From positions 1-64,000 of the forward strand of contig WGMA01000051.1 of assembly GCA_016125285.1 (NCBI GenBank): 64,000 nucleotides of DNA. The letters are read 5' to 3'. The notes below the pieces were generated by a model, which saw only the letters and a list, made by a program, of their open reading frames with translations, was not told where the DNA came from and did not search any database. Source of the DNA: Phycisphaera sp. (lineage in GTDB: Bacteria; Planctomycetota; Phycisphaerae; Phycisphaerales; Zrk34). This document shows, one piece after another, positions 8,270-17,476 of the stretch. Numbering within the stretch: the stretch's first letter is position 1; every line of letters starts with the position of its first letter. Made by a program: the position numbers and the translations under genes.

Positions 8270-8290
8270 GGGTTGACCGCTAGTCAACCC
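8270..8290. promoter_or_regulatory. Likely TetR-type operator
   Basis: A perfect 8-bp inverted repeat, GGGTTGAC at 8270-8277 and GTCAACCC at 8283-8290, is separated by 5 bases. It starts 18 bases upstream of the TetR start codon in the divergent tetR-osmC spacer. TTGAC...GTCAA arms are common in TetR family operators, and the right-hand arms also resemble -35 hexamers, so binding would block transcription. Confidence 0.65.
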
Positions 8291-8407
8291 GGGGGTGACC
8301 ACGAGTGATCTGTTCGGCCCGAAAGCCGGGTCCTACTCTTTGAACAGATGGCTGAAACATCGGAAAAACAGCCGCAAGAACACACCCTGACGCACAGGAG
8401 ACCTGAG

Positions 8408-8992
8408 ATGACGACGCACACGACCCACACGACCGAAAGCGCTTCGAAGCACACCAACGGCGTGGACATCGCCGGCCTGACGCAGACCGTCGGAGCGATC
8501 CGGCGGGACCCGGCGCTGGCGATCGGACGCTTCCGTGTCCGCAACCGGTGGATCCACGGCGGGCACAACCGCGCGACGATCCAGAGCTACTACGCGGCGG
8601 GCGAGGAGCGGCAGCACGACAAGTCGTTCGTGCACGACCTCGACGAGCCGCCCGTCCTGCTCGGCGCCGACCACGGCGCGAACCCCGTCGAGTATGCGCT
8701 GTCGGCGTTGTCCGGCTGCATCACCACGACGCTGGTGTATCACGCCGCGGCGCGCGGGATCAAGATCCACAGCGTCGAGTCGACGTACGAAGGCGAAGCC
8801 GACCTGCGCGGGTTCCTGGACCTGGATCCCAGCGTGCGGCCGGGCTTCCAGAACATCCGCGTGACGTTCAAGGTGGACGCCGACGCGACGCCGGAAGAGA
8901 TCCGCTCGCTGGTGCGGTTCGCGAAGAACCACTCGCCGGTGCACGACATGCTGAGCCACGGCGTGCCGATCACCGTGGAGACCACCGAGTAG
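8408..8992 (+). CDS. OsmC family protein
   Basis: 194 residues. OsmC/Ohr proteins are thiol peroxidases or related stress proteins. The first redox cysteine is present in the characteristic helix (Leu-Ser-Gly-Cys104-Ile-Thr-Thr-Thr). The second position, normally Cys in Ohr-type enzymes, reads His-Ser-Pro-Val-His, so this is a single-cysteine member and an Ohr-type two-cysteine cycle is not expected. The N-terminal 20 residues are Thr/His-rich and extra to the fold. The start at 8408 is supported by AGGAGA at 8396-8401; an in-frame ATG at 8348 has no comparable site. A strong terminator follows at 9054. Confidence 0.92.
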   Translation: MTTHTTHTTESASKHTNGVDIAGLTQTVGAIRRDPALAIGRFRVRNRWIHGGHNRATIQSYYAAGEERQHDKSFVHDLDEPPVLLGADHGANPVEYALSALSGCITTTLVYHAAARGIKIHSVESTYEGEADLRGFLDLDPSVRPGFQNIRVTFKVDADATPEEIRSLVRFAKNHSPVHDMLSHGVPITVETTE

Positions 8993-9053
8993 CGCCGCGA
9001 CAACGGAGCGGCACGTCGCCTGATCTGCGTGGATACAACGGGCGCATGATGAG

Positions 9054-9083
9054 GCCCGGGGCAAGCCTGCCCCGGGCTTTATT
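9054..9083 (+). terminator. Rho-independent terminator after the OsmC gene
   Basis: A perfect 10-bp GC-rich stem (9054-9063 with 9068-9077), a 4-base loop AGCC, then TTTATT. It lies 61 bases after the OsmC stop and in the convergent gap before the end of the efflux operon, so it may serve both directions, though the T tract favours the plus strand. Confidence 0.88.
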
Positions 9084-9161
9084 CATTGCATGGGATCGGA
9101 GGGTTGCACGCTCGATTGCGCCGTCATCGGACGCGGTATCGACGCGAACGCTTTGTCGGGC

Positions 9162-10592
9162 TTACCGTGGTGTGTATCGCGTCGTCGGCGCAACAGGTGC
9201 GGGCGTATTGGGTGCGCGGTCGTCTGGTGCGGGCATCGCCTGTCGGGTGAGCGTCACGCTGCCGCCGGCGGCGTGTTCGAGATCGGCGCGGGCGATGGCG
9301 AAGTCGCGCTCCAACTCCGCGAGCTTGAGCTGCGCGGCGTTGGCGGAGTCCTGCACGTCGAGCAGAACGGTCAGGTCGCTGTCGCCGGTCTGGAACGCGG
9401 TCGCGGCGAGCTCGAGATTGCGGGTCTGCATCGGCAGCGCCTTGTCGCGGTACAGCTGGATCTGCGTGGCGATCGAGCGGTACGTGCGGTACGCCTGACG
9501 GATTTCACGAACGGTCATCTGCTCGGCGACGGCGGCGGCGGCGACGGCCTGGCGGACGCTGACCTGGGCGGAGGCGATCTGGGCCTGGTTCTGATCGAAC
9601 AGCGGGATCGCGAAGCCGAGCGACGGGCCGACGGTGAAGGCGCTGGGGTCGGCGTGTTCGTAGTCGATGCCGAGCTCGATGTCGGGGATGACGCTGAGCT
9701 TCTGCTCGTGGAGGCGGCTGGCCTGGGCCTTGATCTCCCAGTGAGCCGCGAGCACTTCCAGACGCTGCGACTTGGCGACGTCGATCACGGCCTGCTCGCC
9801 GCCGATCGCGTCGAGGTCGAGGGCGGCGGGCGTTTGCTCGACGGCCCGCCAGTCGGTCGACGCGCCGGCGAGTCCGAGCGACTCGAGCAGCGTGAGCTTC
9901 TCGTTGGCCAGCTCGGTCCGCATGGCCTCGATGTCGGTCGCGTTGGCGAGCTGCTCGGCCTCGACGCGCGCCACGTCGAGCTGCGTGCCGGCCCCGTTGT
10001 CGAACTTGCTCTTCGCCAGCCTGTGCGCGCGTTCGAGGGTGTCGGCGTTCTGATTCAGCAGCTCGAGGGCGCGTTGATCGTGCACGATGCGGGCGTGCGT
10101 CTGCTGCACCTCGGCGACGAGATCGAGCGCGGAGGCCGACACGCGTAGCACGGCCGCCTGGAGATCGGCTTTCGCGGCGTCGATGCGCGCGGGGCGTTTC
10201 CACAGGTCGCTCAGCGTCTGCGCGACACTCGCGCCGAGCACGCTGTGCACGTCGCCGGACGGCGCTCGGTAGACCATGCTGAGCACGGGGTTGGGCAGCA
10301 GGCCGGCCTGCACGAAGTCGGCGCGGGCGAGGCCGATGGTCTCGATGTCGGCGCGGATCTGGCGGTTGTTCTCCAGCGCGATGGTCACGGCCTGCCGCGC
10401 GGTCAGCTCGGCCTTGCCGTCCCACTGCGGCACGCTGTCGGCCCACGGCGCGGACCACTGCGGCGTCCAGCCCGAGCGGTGGCCGACGTCCTCCGCGGCG
10501 CGGCGCACCTCCGCGTCGTAGCGCGTGGTCTGACAACCGACCACGGCGGGCAGGCATGTCACGAGTATCGTTGCGATGAGTATCCGTTTCAT
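9162..10592 (-). CDS. TolC-like outer membrane efflux lipoprotein
   Basis: 476 residues. The outer-membrane channel of a tripartite efflux system. A lipoprotein signal is visible: Lys2-Arg3, a hydrophobic stretch, then Ala-Val-Val-Gly-Cys20. Two long Ala/Gln/Leu-rich helical repeats (about 70-250 and 280-450) match the duplicated OEP fold of CusC/OprM-type proteins. The start at 10592 is chosen because it places the lipobox at the usual distance; an upstream GTG at 10634 would overlap the pump gene and prepend 14 polar residues. It is the last gene of the five-gene operon, 38 bases behind the RND gene. The C-terminus is Pro/Thr-rich. Confidence 0.93.
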   Translation of the reverse strand: MKRILIATILVTCLPAVVGCQTTRYDAEVRRAAEDVGHRSGWTPQWSAPWADSVPQWDGKAELTARQAVTIALENNRQIRADIETIGLARADFVQAGLLPNPVLSMVYRAPSGDVHSVLGASVAQTLSDLWKRPARIDAAKADLQAAVLRVSASALDLVAEVQQTHARIVHDQRALELLNQNADTLERAHRLAKSKFDNGAGTQLDVARVEAEQLANATDIEAMRTELANEKLTLLESLGLAGASTDWRAVEQTPAALDLDAIGGEQAVIDVAKSQRLEVLAAHWEIKAQASRLHEQKLSVIPDIELGIDYEHADPSAFTVGPSLGFAIPLFDQNQAQIASAQVSVRQAVAAAAVAEQMTVREIRQAYRTYRSIATQIQLYRDKALPMQTRNLELAATAFQTGDSDLTVLLDVQDSANAAQLKLAELERDFAIARADLEHAAGGSVTLTRQAMPAPDDRAPNTPAPVAPTTRYTPR

Positions 10593-10630
10593 GAGTCGTT
10601 CCGAATTTTCGAGTGGGTGCGGTCCGAGCG

Positions 10631-13600
10631 TCACGACCTGGCCGGACGCTGGGAATGCTCGCGTGCCGAGTCGATGAGGTGACGATCCGTCGTGGCGAGT
10701 CCGCCGAACGCGACGCAGCCGAGCGGGACCACGATGAGGGTGAAGAGTGTGGAGACGGACAGTCCGCCGATGACGGCGATCGCGAGCGGACGCTGCAGCT
10801 CGGAGCCGGCGCCGATGCCGAGGGCGAGCGGGAACAGGCCGGCGATCGCGGCGAGGGTGGTCATGAGGATCGGGCGGAGTCGCACGCGTGCGGCCTCGAT
10901 CATCGCTTCGCGCGGCGCCTTGCCCTCGTGGTGCAGGTGCTGGGCGTACTCGATCATGATGATGCCGTTCTTGACCACGAGGCCGACGAGCATGATCAGC
11001 CCCATGGCGGAGCTGATGTTCAGCGCGACGCCGGTGACGTAGAGGGCGTACAGGCCGCCGAGCAGGCCGAACGGCATGGCGAGGAACATGACGATCGGCA
11101 GACGGCGTGAGCGGAACTGCACCACCAGCAGCAGGAACACGAGGCCGCTGGCGAGGGAGAACACGAGCACGAGGTTGGCGAACGCGGCCTTCTGGCTCTC
11201 GGCCTGCCCGCCGTACTCCACGCGGATATCGGGCGGCAGGTGGAGCTTGTCGACGGCCTGTCGCACGGCGGCGCTGGCGGTGCCGAGATCGGTGCCCGAC
11301 ACGCCGGCGGTCACGCGAACCATCGGCGTCTGGTTCTCGCGTTCGAGTTCATTCTCGCTGAGCACGCGCTTGAACTGCGCGACGCTGCCGAGCGGCACGA
11401 GTCCGGCGCCGACGCTGCCGAGTTTCGGGTTGCCGACGAACACGGTCTTGCTGATCACGTCGCCGCCCTGCACGGTGCTGCGCCAGTCGTCGGGGTAGCG
11501 CACGCGAACGGTGAGGAACTGATCGCCGAGCTGGATGCGTGTCGCCTCGTCGCCGAGGATCTGCGCCGAGGCCTGCGCGGCGAGCTGGTCGGTGCTCATG
11601 CCGAGCCGCGCCGCGGCGAGCGGGTCGATCTTCCACTGGTACTCCGGGCTGCCGAACGACACGCCGCTCTTGGTGTCAACGATGCCCGGCGTGCGGTCCA
11701 ACGCGTTCTTCGCCTCCTCGGCCGCGGCCTGCAGCTCGGGGTAGTTCGAGCCGAAGAACTTCACCTCGATCGGCGAGGGGTTGCCCGCTAGGTCGTTGAT
11801 CGTGTCCTGCATGACCTGGACGAACTCGATCTCGACCTGCGGGACTTCCCTGGCGAACCGCTCGCGGAGGCCGTCGAGCACCTCGAAGACGCTGTGGTCC
11901 CGCTGGGCGCGAGGCTTGAGCCCGACGAGCATGTCGCCGGTGAACTGCTCGGTGGCGAAGAAGCCCAGTTCGGCGCCGGTGCGACGCGACAGCGAGCGCA
12001 CCTCGGGCGTCTCGAGGAGGATCTTTTCGATGCGGCGACACGCGTCGTCGGTGTCCTGGAGGCTGGTGCCGACGGGCATCGCGTAGTCGAGCACGAAGCC
12101 GCCCTCGTCCATCTCCGGCAGGAAGCCCGTGCCGATGCCGGCGAGCCCGGCCGTGCCCGCCGCGACGACGCCGAGCAGCAGCAGGCCGACGACGGCCGGG
12201 GCGTTGAGGAACCGCCCCGCCGCCGAGGCATAGAGATTCTGCAGCCCGGTCATCAGTCGCCCGGCCCTCGCGCCGGACCTGGGCATCAGCCACGGCACGA
12301 GCAGCATCAGCGGCGTGTACAGCAGCGAGACGACCATCGACGCGAGGATGCTCAGCGCCAGCGTGAGGCTGAGGCTGCGGAAGAACTGGCCGACGACACC
12401 CTCGAGCAGGACCAGCGGAAGGAACACCACGACGGTCGTGAGCGACGAGCCGACGATCGCGCCGACGACCTCGCCGGTGGCGTCGGCGATCGCGGCGAAG
12501 CGCTGCGGGCGCGACGCGTCGGCGGCGAACATCGACAGCCGCCGGCCGACGTTCTCCGCGACGACGATCGCGTCGTCGATGATCAGGCCGATCGCCACCG
12601 CCATGCCGCCGAGGCTCATCAGATTCAGCGACTCGCCGAACACCGGCAGCAGCGCGAGCGTGAGCACCACGGAGATCGGGATCGCGAGGCCCGCGATGAG
12701 CGTGATCCGCCAGTCGCGCAGGAACAGGAACAGCACGACCACGGACAGCAGCGCGCCGATGCCGATGGCGTCGCGCACGCCGGCGATCGAGTCGTTCACG
12801 AGCGTCGCCTGGTCGTACACCATCTCGATGCGTCCGCCGTACGGCGGATTCGACTCGGCGATGATCGCGCGCACGTCTCGCGACAGGTCCGTGACCTTGC
12901 CGCCGTCACGCAGGAACACGCTGACGACAACGCTGTCGGTCCCGCCGCCGGTGACGATCATCGTGCGTTCTTCGGTCGTCTCGACGACGCGGCCGAGGTG
13001 CCGCAGCTCGACGGGGTCCAGGCCCTCACGTGGCACGCACACGTCGAGGATCCGATCGGGGCTGGTGATCTGGCCGTCGAGCAACATCTGGTATTGCAGG
13101 CCCTCGTGGTGCGACCGCCCCACCGCCTCGATCTGATTGCTCGTCGCGATCGCCTCGCGGACCGCCAGCACGTCCACGCCGAAACGCGCCAGCGCAAGCG
13201 GGTCGGCCTCGAACACGAACTCACGCTTGTCGCCGCTCTGCACGTTCACCATGAACGCGTCGGGCAGCCGGCCCAATTGCGGCTTGAGCACCAACTCCGC
13301 CCACTCGGCCAGCTTCGCGCGCGTCACCGGGTCGTCGTGTTGCGCCAGGTCGGGCATCACGTTAAAGCTCAGCACCGGGAACACCGCCGGCGTCTGGCGC
13401 TCGATGGTCAGCGCGACATCCGCCGGCAGCGACGCCTCGGCCGCGCGGGCGCGGACCAGCGACAGCGCTTCGATCATGTCGGTCGAGGGCTGAAAGTCCA
13501 GTGACAGCTCACTGGCGCCGCGCACGGTCTTGGAACGCACGCGACGCAGGTTCGGGATCGCGCTGACGGACTGCTCGATCGGGCGCGTCACCTCGATCGT

Positions 13601-13777
13601 CATGCCGCGCACGGGCGACTCGCCGCGCTCGGCGATGACCGAGATGCGCGGGAACGCGACGCCGGGATAGATGCCCCGCGAAGCGGTCGACGCGGCGTAG
13701 ACGCCCGCTGCGATCGCCAGCAGCAGGAAGACGAACAGCGCCCGTCGGTGGGTGTATGCGAACGGCACCAGATTCAT
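10631..13777 (-). CDS. RND family efflux pump subunit
   Basis: 1048 residues, the normal RND length. The topology is typical: TM1 at about 12-32, a first periplasmic loop (about 33-335), TM2-6, a second loop, and TM7-12 to about 1030. The TM4 region reads Gly-Leu-Ile-Ile-Asp-Asp-Ala-Ile, with two acidic residues for proton relay as in HAE-type pumps; heavy-metal pumps usually differ here, so a hydrophobic or amphiphilic substrate is a little more likely. The ATG overlaps the adaptor stop by 4 bases (ATGA at 13774-13777), showing translational coupling. Substrate unknown. Confidence 0.95.
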   Translation of the reverse strand: MNLVPFAYTHRRALFVFLLLAIAAGVYAASTASRGIYPGVAFPRISVIAERGESPVRGMTIEVTRPIEQSVSAIPNLRRVRSKTVRGASELSLDFQPSTDMIEALSLVRARAAEASLPADVALTIERQTPAVFPVLSFNVMPDLAQHDDPVTRAKLAEWAELVLKPQLGRLPDAFMVNVQSGDKREFVFEADPLALARFGVDVLAVREAIATSNQIEAVGRSHHEGLQYQMLLDGQITSPDRILDVCVPREGLDPVELRHLGRVVETTEERTMIVTGGGTDSVVVSVFLRDGGKVTDLSRDVRAIIAESNPPYGGRIEMVYDQATLVNDSIAGVRDAIGIGALLSVVVLFLFLRDWRITLIAGLAIPISVVLTLALLPVFGESLNLMSLGGMAVAIGLIIDDAIVVAENVGRRLSMFAADASRPQRFAAIADATGEVVGAIVGSSLTTVVVFLPLVLLEGVVGQFFRSLSLTLALSILASMVVSLLYTPLMLLVPWLMPRSGARAGRLMTGLQNLYASAAGRFLNAPAVVGLLLLGVVAAGTAGLAGIGTGFLPEMDEGGFVLDYAMPVGTSLQDTDDACRRIEKILLETPEVRSLSRRTGAELGFFATEQFTGDMLVGLKPRAQRDHSVFEVLDGLRERFAREVPQVEIEFVQVMQDTINDLAGNPSPIEVKFFGSNYPELQAAAEEAKNALDRTPGIVDTKSGVSFGSPEYQWKIDPLAAARLGMSTDQLAAQASAQILGDEATRIQLGDQFLTVRVRYPDDWRSTVQGGDVISKTVFVGNPKLGSVGAGLVPLGSVAQFKRVLSENELERENQTPMVRVTAGVSGTDLGTASAAVRQAVDKLHLPPDIRVEYGGQAESQKAAFANLVLVFSLASGLVFLLLVVQFRSRRLPIVMFLAMPFGLLGGLYALYVTGVALNISSAMGLIMLVGLVVKNGIIMIEYAQHLHHEGKAPREAMIEAARVRLRPILMTTLAAIAGLFPLALGIGAGSELQRPLAIAVIGGLSVSTLFTLIVVPLGCVAFGGLATTDRHLIDSAREHSQRPARS

Positions 13778-15120
13778 TTCGAATCCTCCCGGGCGTTGGA
13801 GGAGTCGGCCGATGCCGGGATCGGCTCGCTGTCCTTCTCGTGCACCTTGGCGCCGTCGGGCAGGTTGTAGCCCCCGTCGATGATCACGCGGTCGCCGCCC
13901 GACACGTCGCCACGCACCGCGATCCGGTCGCCGTATTCGCCGAGCACCTCGACCGCTACGACCTTCGCCGCGCCGTCCGGCCCGACCTTCACCACGCTCG
14001 TCTCGTCCTCCATGCGGACCAGCGCCGCGCGCGGCACGAGCGTCGACTCCGGCAGCACGCCGACCTGCACCTGCGCCCGCACCATCAGGCCGAGCGGCAG
14101 GTCGGCCTGGCTGTCGGGCGTCACCAGCACCTCCATCAACCCCGTCGTCGAGTCCACCTGTTCCTGCACGGCTCGCACCTTGCCCGAGCGCGGCTTGTGG
14201 TCACGACCGATCCACGTCACCGCCGCGCCGCTCGACACGCGCGGCGCCACATCGGCCGACACGCCGACGCTCAGCACCCGGCCCCGACGCATCGTGATCG
14301 TGCCGAGCGCCGCGCCGGCATCGGCGCGATCGCCCACACGCACGTTCAACGCCGTGACCTGACCATCCGCCTCCGACTTCACCGTCGCCTGCTCCGCCGC
14401 GATCTTCGCCTCCGCCAAGGCCGACTCCGCAGCCCTGACCGCCGCGACGAGTCCGGCGTGTTGCAGGTCCGCCCCGACGCTCTGGTACGACTGCAACGCC
14501 TGCTCGGCCAGCGTCAGTTCCGCCTGCGCCTGCGCGGCCGCCTGCTTCGCCTCCTCCAGCGCGCGGTCGGACACGAGGCCGTCCTTGAACGACTTGTCGA
14601 CCAGCGCCAGCTTCGACTCGGCGAGCTTCGTGTTCGACTTCGCCTTTTCCATCCCCACGCGCAGCTCCAGCTCGCGCGACTTGCGTCCGGCCTTGTCGAA
14701 CTCGTCGAGCGCGTTCTGCGCGACCGTGCTCTGCGTCGTCGCCTGCACGACCGCGGCATCCAGCGGCAGCGGATCGAACCGCAGCAGCACGTCGCCCTTG
14801 TGGACGTCGGCGCCGGGGCTGGTCTCGACCGCGACGACGCGCCCGCCGGCGCGGCTGCTGATCGTCACGCTGCCCTTCTCGTCGACTCGCACCACGCCGA
14901 CCGCCGGCTCCATCTCCGGCAAGGCGCCCGCCTCGGCCTGGGCCGTCGTCACCGCGACGTCCATCTCCGACGGGCTGACGACGAGGCCGGCCTCCTCGTC
15001 CTCGTCGCCGTACTCCTCCGCCTCCTGTCGCGGCGCGATAAACGCGTGACTCGCCCAGCCCAGCAGGAGCCCGGCCGCCAGCAGCGTCACGCCCAACATG
15101 ATGCTCACAGATCTATTCAC
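13774..15120 (-). CDS. HlyD-type periplasmic adaptor of the RND pump
   Basis: 448 residues. An N-terminal membrane anchor (about 5-22) is followed by an acidic stretch (Glu/Asp-rich, about 32-45), a lipoyl-like beta domain (about 75-115), a long coiled-coil hairpin (about 120-215) with many Ala, Glu and Lys, and the C-terminal beta-barrel and membrane-proximal domains. This is the usual order of membrane fusion proteins. The GTG at 15120 is chosen because it overlaps the sensor kinase stop (GTGA, 15117-15120). No His-rich metal-binding extension is present, which argues mildly against a copper or silver system. The C-terminal tail is charged. Confidence 0.93.
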   Translation of the reverse strand: MNRSVSIMLGVTLLAAGLLLGWASHAFIAPRQEAEEYGDEDEEAGLVVSPSEMDVAVTTAQAEAGALPEMEPAVGVVRVDEKGSVTISSRAGGRVVAVETSPGADVHKGDVLLRFDPLPLDAAVVQATTQSTVAQNALDEFDKAGRKSRELELRVGMEKAKSNTKLAESKLALVDKSFKDGLVSDRALEEAKQAAAQAQAELTLAEQALQSYQSVGADLQHAGLVAAVRAAESALAEAKIAAEQATVKSEADGQVTALNVRVGDRADAGAALGTITMRRGRVLSVGVSADVAPRVSSGAAVTWIGRDHKPRSGKVRAVQEQVDSTTGLMEVLVTPDSQADLPLGLMVRAQVQVGVLPESTLVPRAALVRMEDETSVVKVGPDGAAKVVAVEVLGEYGDRIAVRGDVSGGDRVIIDGGYNLPDGAKVHEKDSEPIPASADSSNAREDSK

Positions 15121-16643
15121 GCTCGTGACTCCGTCATGGTTGTCGGTTGATGCGATTCGTTCTTCGAGAGTTTGGTCGGCGCGGCGTCGCGTGGCGCGCT
15201 TCCGTCGCGGCGGACGGGCAGCCGCACCTCGACGGCAAATGTTCCGCCGCGTTCGCAGTCGACACGGATCGATCCGCCCAGCAGTTCGACGATGTTTCGG
15301 CAAAGCGGCAGGCCGAGCCCGCAGTGGCCGCCCTCGTCCCCGCGCGAGGTATCGGCCCGCCAGAAGCGATCGAAGACGCGTTCGGCGTCCGCCGCGGCGA
15401 TGTCGCAACCAGCGTTCGTGATGCGGACGACCGCGGCATCGTCCAGGCGCAACGTCTCGACGCGGACCTCGCTATCGGCGTCCGCGTAGCACGCGGCGTT
15501 CTGCAGCAGGTTCCAAATCAGGATGCGCGCCTTGGTGGCGTCGGTCTCGATGCTCAGCGACGTATCGACGTCCCACCGGATGCTCAGCGATCGCTGCTCG
15601 GTCAGCTCACGAAGCGCCGACCAGCACGACTCGAGCAGCTCGTGGGGTCGCGTGGTCTCGATCCGCAGCGCGGTCTGGCCGGCTTCGAGGCGGGCCATGG
15701 TCAGCAGGTTCTCGACGATCGACTGCAGCTTCGCGCTGATGCCCAGACACGAGGCCAGGTCGTCGCGGTAGCTCGCGGCGTCGCGCGGTCGCGCCAGCGA
15801 GACCTCCAGCGTGGATCGCAGCCCCGCCAGCGGCGTCCGCAGTTCGTGGGCGACATCCGCCAGCAGCGTGCGCTCGCGCAGGAACGCCGCTTCGAGCCGC
15901 GCGAGCAGATCGTTGAGCCGGTGGACGACCGGTTCGAGTTCGCGTGGCGTCTGCGGCACGTCGACGCGCTCGGCCAACGAGTTCTCGTCCATCGTGCGCA
16001 ACCGCTCGGCCAGGAGGTCCGCGGGGGCGAGCCCGGCGCGCACCGCCAGCGTGAGCACCCCGACCAGGACCGCCAGCGTCACCAGCCAGGCGAGGATCAG
16101 CAGGTTACGCAGTTGCGACAGACTCGCTTCGATGTGAGACGGCGTAGCCGCGATCGCCAGCGTGACGCGCGTTGCCGAGACCTGATCCGGATCGATTCCA
16201 ACGAGGACGTGTTCACGCTCGACCGGCGGGATCACGGTCAGCAACGCCAGGCGGCACGGCCGACCGCCCGGCAGCGTGACCGAGCGTACGGTGGGCGCAT
16301 CAACCGGCTTGGGCGGCGCGATCAGATCGCGGTCCCGCAGCGACGGCGAACGCTTGAGCACACGACCGTCGTCGCTCCAGACCTGGTAGAACTCGTCGCC
16401 CGCGGGATCGCTGTACGCGGGGCTCGACAGCTTGTGCAGGTCGAGATCGACGCCGTGCGGGTTGCTCTCGAAGATCGCCGTGACCGCGTGCGTCTGCTGG
16501 ATCAGCGAAGCGTCCAGCTGGTTGTAGAGGTGGGCGCGCACCAGCAGGTACAACGCCACACCCGCGGCGGCGAGCACCACCGACACGCCCGTCGTCGTGC
16601 CGATCATCAGTCGCATCCGCAATGACCCGGTCACGCGACTCAC
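15117..16643 (-). CDS. Sensor histidine kinase of the efflux operon
   Basis: 508 residues. TM1 at about 12-32, a periplasmic sensor region to about 175, TM2 at about 180-200, a HAMP-like linker, the dimerisation helix with His266 in Val-Ala-His-Glu-Leu-Arg-Thr-Pro, and an HATPase domain with an N-box (Leu-Leu-Gln-Asn-Ala-Ala) and Gly-rich lid. It should phosphorylate the OmpR-type regulator upstream. The GTG at 16643 overlaps the regulator's stop codon (GTGA at 16640-16643), which fixes the start despite a longer open frame. The pump genes follow directly, so this two-component pair almost certainly controls them. Confidence 0.93.
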   Translation of the reverse strand: MSRVTGSLRMRLMIGTTTGVSVVLAAAGVALYLLVRAHLYNQLDASLIQQTHAVTAIFESNPHGVDLDLHKLSSPAYSDPAGDEFYQVWSDDGRVLKRSPSLRDRDLIAPPKPVDAPTVRSVTLPGGRPCRLALLTVIPPVEREHVLVGIDPDQVSATRVTLAIAATPSHIEASLSQLRNLLILAWLVTLAVLVGVLTLAVRAGLAPADLLAERLRTMDENSLAERVDVPQTPRELEPVVHRLNDLLARLEAAFLRERTLLADVAHELRTPLAGLRSTLEVSLARPRDAASYRDDLASCLGISAKLQSIVENLLTMARLEAGQTALRIETTRPHELLESCWSALRELTEQRSLSIRWDVDTSLSIETDATKARILIWNLLQNAACYADADSEVRVETLRLDDAAVVRITNAGCDIAAADAERVFDRFWRADTSRGDEGGHCGLGLPLCRNIVELLGGSIRVDCERGGTFAVEVRLPVRRDGSAPRDAAPTKLSKNESHQPTTMTESRA

Positions 16644-17314
16644 GCCTGCTCCTCCAGCACGTATCCCTGGCCGCGCCGCGTGTGGATCAGCGGCGCCCTG
16701 CCCGGGCCGTCGAGCTTGCGGCGCAGGTAGCCGATGTACACGTCCACGACGTTGCTCGTCGCTTCGTCGTGGAACTCGTACAGGCTGCTCCACACGTCCG
16801 CCCGACTGACAACGCTCCCGGCGCGCATCGCCAGCAGTTCGAGCAGCGCGTACTCGCGTGCGGTCAGCTCGATCGACTCGTCGCCGCGTGTCACGGATTT
16901 CGCCGCGGTGTCGATCCGCAGGTCGCCCACGCACAGGACCGGGTCTTTTCGCGCATACTTTCGACGGACCAGCGCCCGCAGCCGCGCCAACAGCTCCTCG
17001 AACGCGAACGGCTTGACGAGGTAATCGTCCGCGCCGCGGTTCAGTCCCTCGACGCGGTCCTCCACGGCGTCGCGCGCCGTGAGAATGAGCACGGGATCCT
17101 CGCAGCCGCCCTCACGCAGCCGGCGCAGCACCGTCCACCCGTCCACCTTGGGCAGCATCAGGTCCAGCACGATCACGTCGTAGGAAGCGCCGCCCGCGTG
17201 CCAGAGCGCCTTTTCTCCGTCGCCGGCGCTGTCCACGGCGAATCCTTCCTCGCGGAGCCCCTTCGTCAGGGACGTGCGGAGCGGAGCGTAGTCTTCGACA
17301 AGCAGGATTCGCAT
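16640..17314 (-). CDS. OmpR-family response regulator of the efflux operon
   Basis: 224 residues. The receiver domain (1-115) has acidic Glu7-Asp8, phospho-acceptor Asp51, and Lys in Val-Lys-Pro-Phe near 101. The winged-helix DNA-binding domain (about 128-222) includes the wording Thr-Ala-Arg-Glu-Tyr-Ala-Leu-Leu-Glu and the terminal Arg-Gly-x-Gly-Tyr. It is the first gene of the RR-HK-HlyD-RND-TolC operon. A candidate binding palindrome lies at 17386-17412, about 70 bases upstream of the start. Confidence 0.95.
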   Translation of the reverse strand: MRILLVEDYAPLRTSLTKGLREEGFAVDSAGDGEKALWHAGGASYDVIVLDLMLPKVDGWTVLRRLREGGCEDPVLILTARDAVEDRVEGLNRGADDYLVKPFAFEELLARLRALVRRKYARKDPVLCVGDLRIDTAAKSVTRGDESIELTAREYALLELLAMRAGSVVSRADVWSSLYEFHDEATSNVVDVYIGYLRRKLDGPGRAPLIHTRRGQGYVLEEQA

Positions 17315-17385
17315 GGCGTTATCAGCGTATCGGACCGGCGCGATCGCCGCCTCGCATCCGCGCACGCGTGCGCGTTGGGATGTCG

Positions 17386-17412
17386 TACAAACGGGCATGG
17401 GCGTCGTTTGTA
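17386..17412. promoter_or_regulatory. Inverted repeat upstream of the efflux operon
   Basis: TACAAACG at 17386-17393 and CGTTTGTA at 17405-17412 form a perfect 8-bp dyad with an 11-base spacer. It sits in the 162-base gap between the end of the SDR gene and the regulator start, where the operon promoter should be. It has no T tract, so an operator for the regulator is preferred to a terminator, but this is inference. Confidence 0.4.
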
Positions 17413-17476
17413 TCGTGCCGAATATGAGAGGAGGATGAAGGCCCGCCGGTCGATCGGTCTGTCGTGGAGCCCACCA

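Noticed and set aside
11894-13504. Open frame on the plus strand opposite the RND pump
   Set aside because: Arg/Glu/Asp/His-rich shadow of a clear RND gene.
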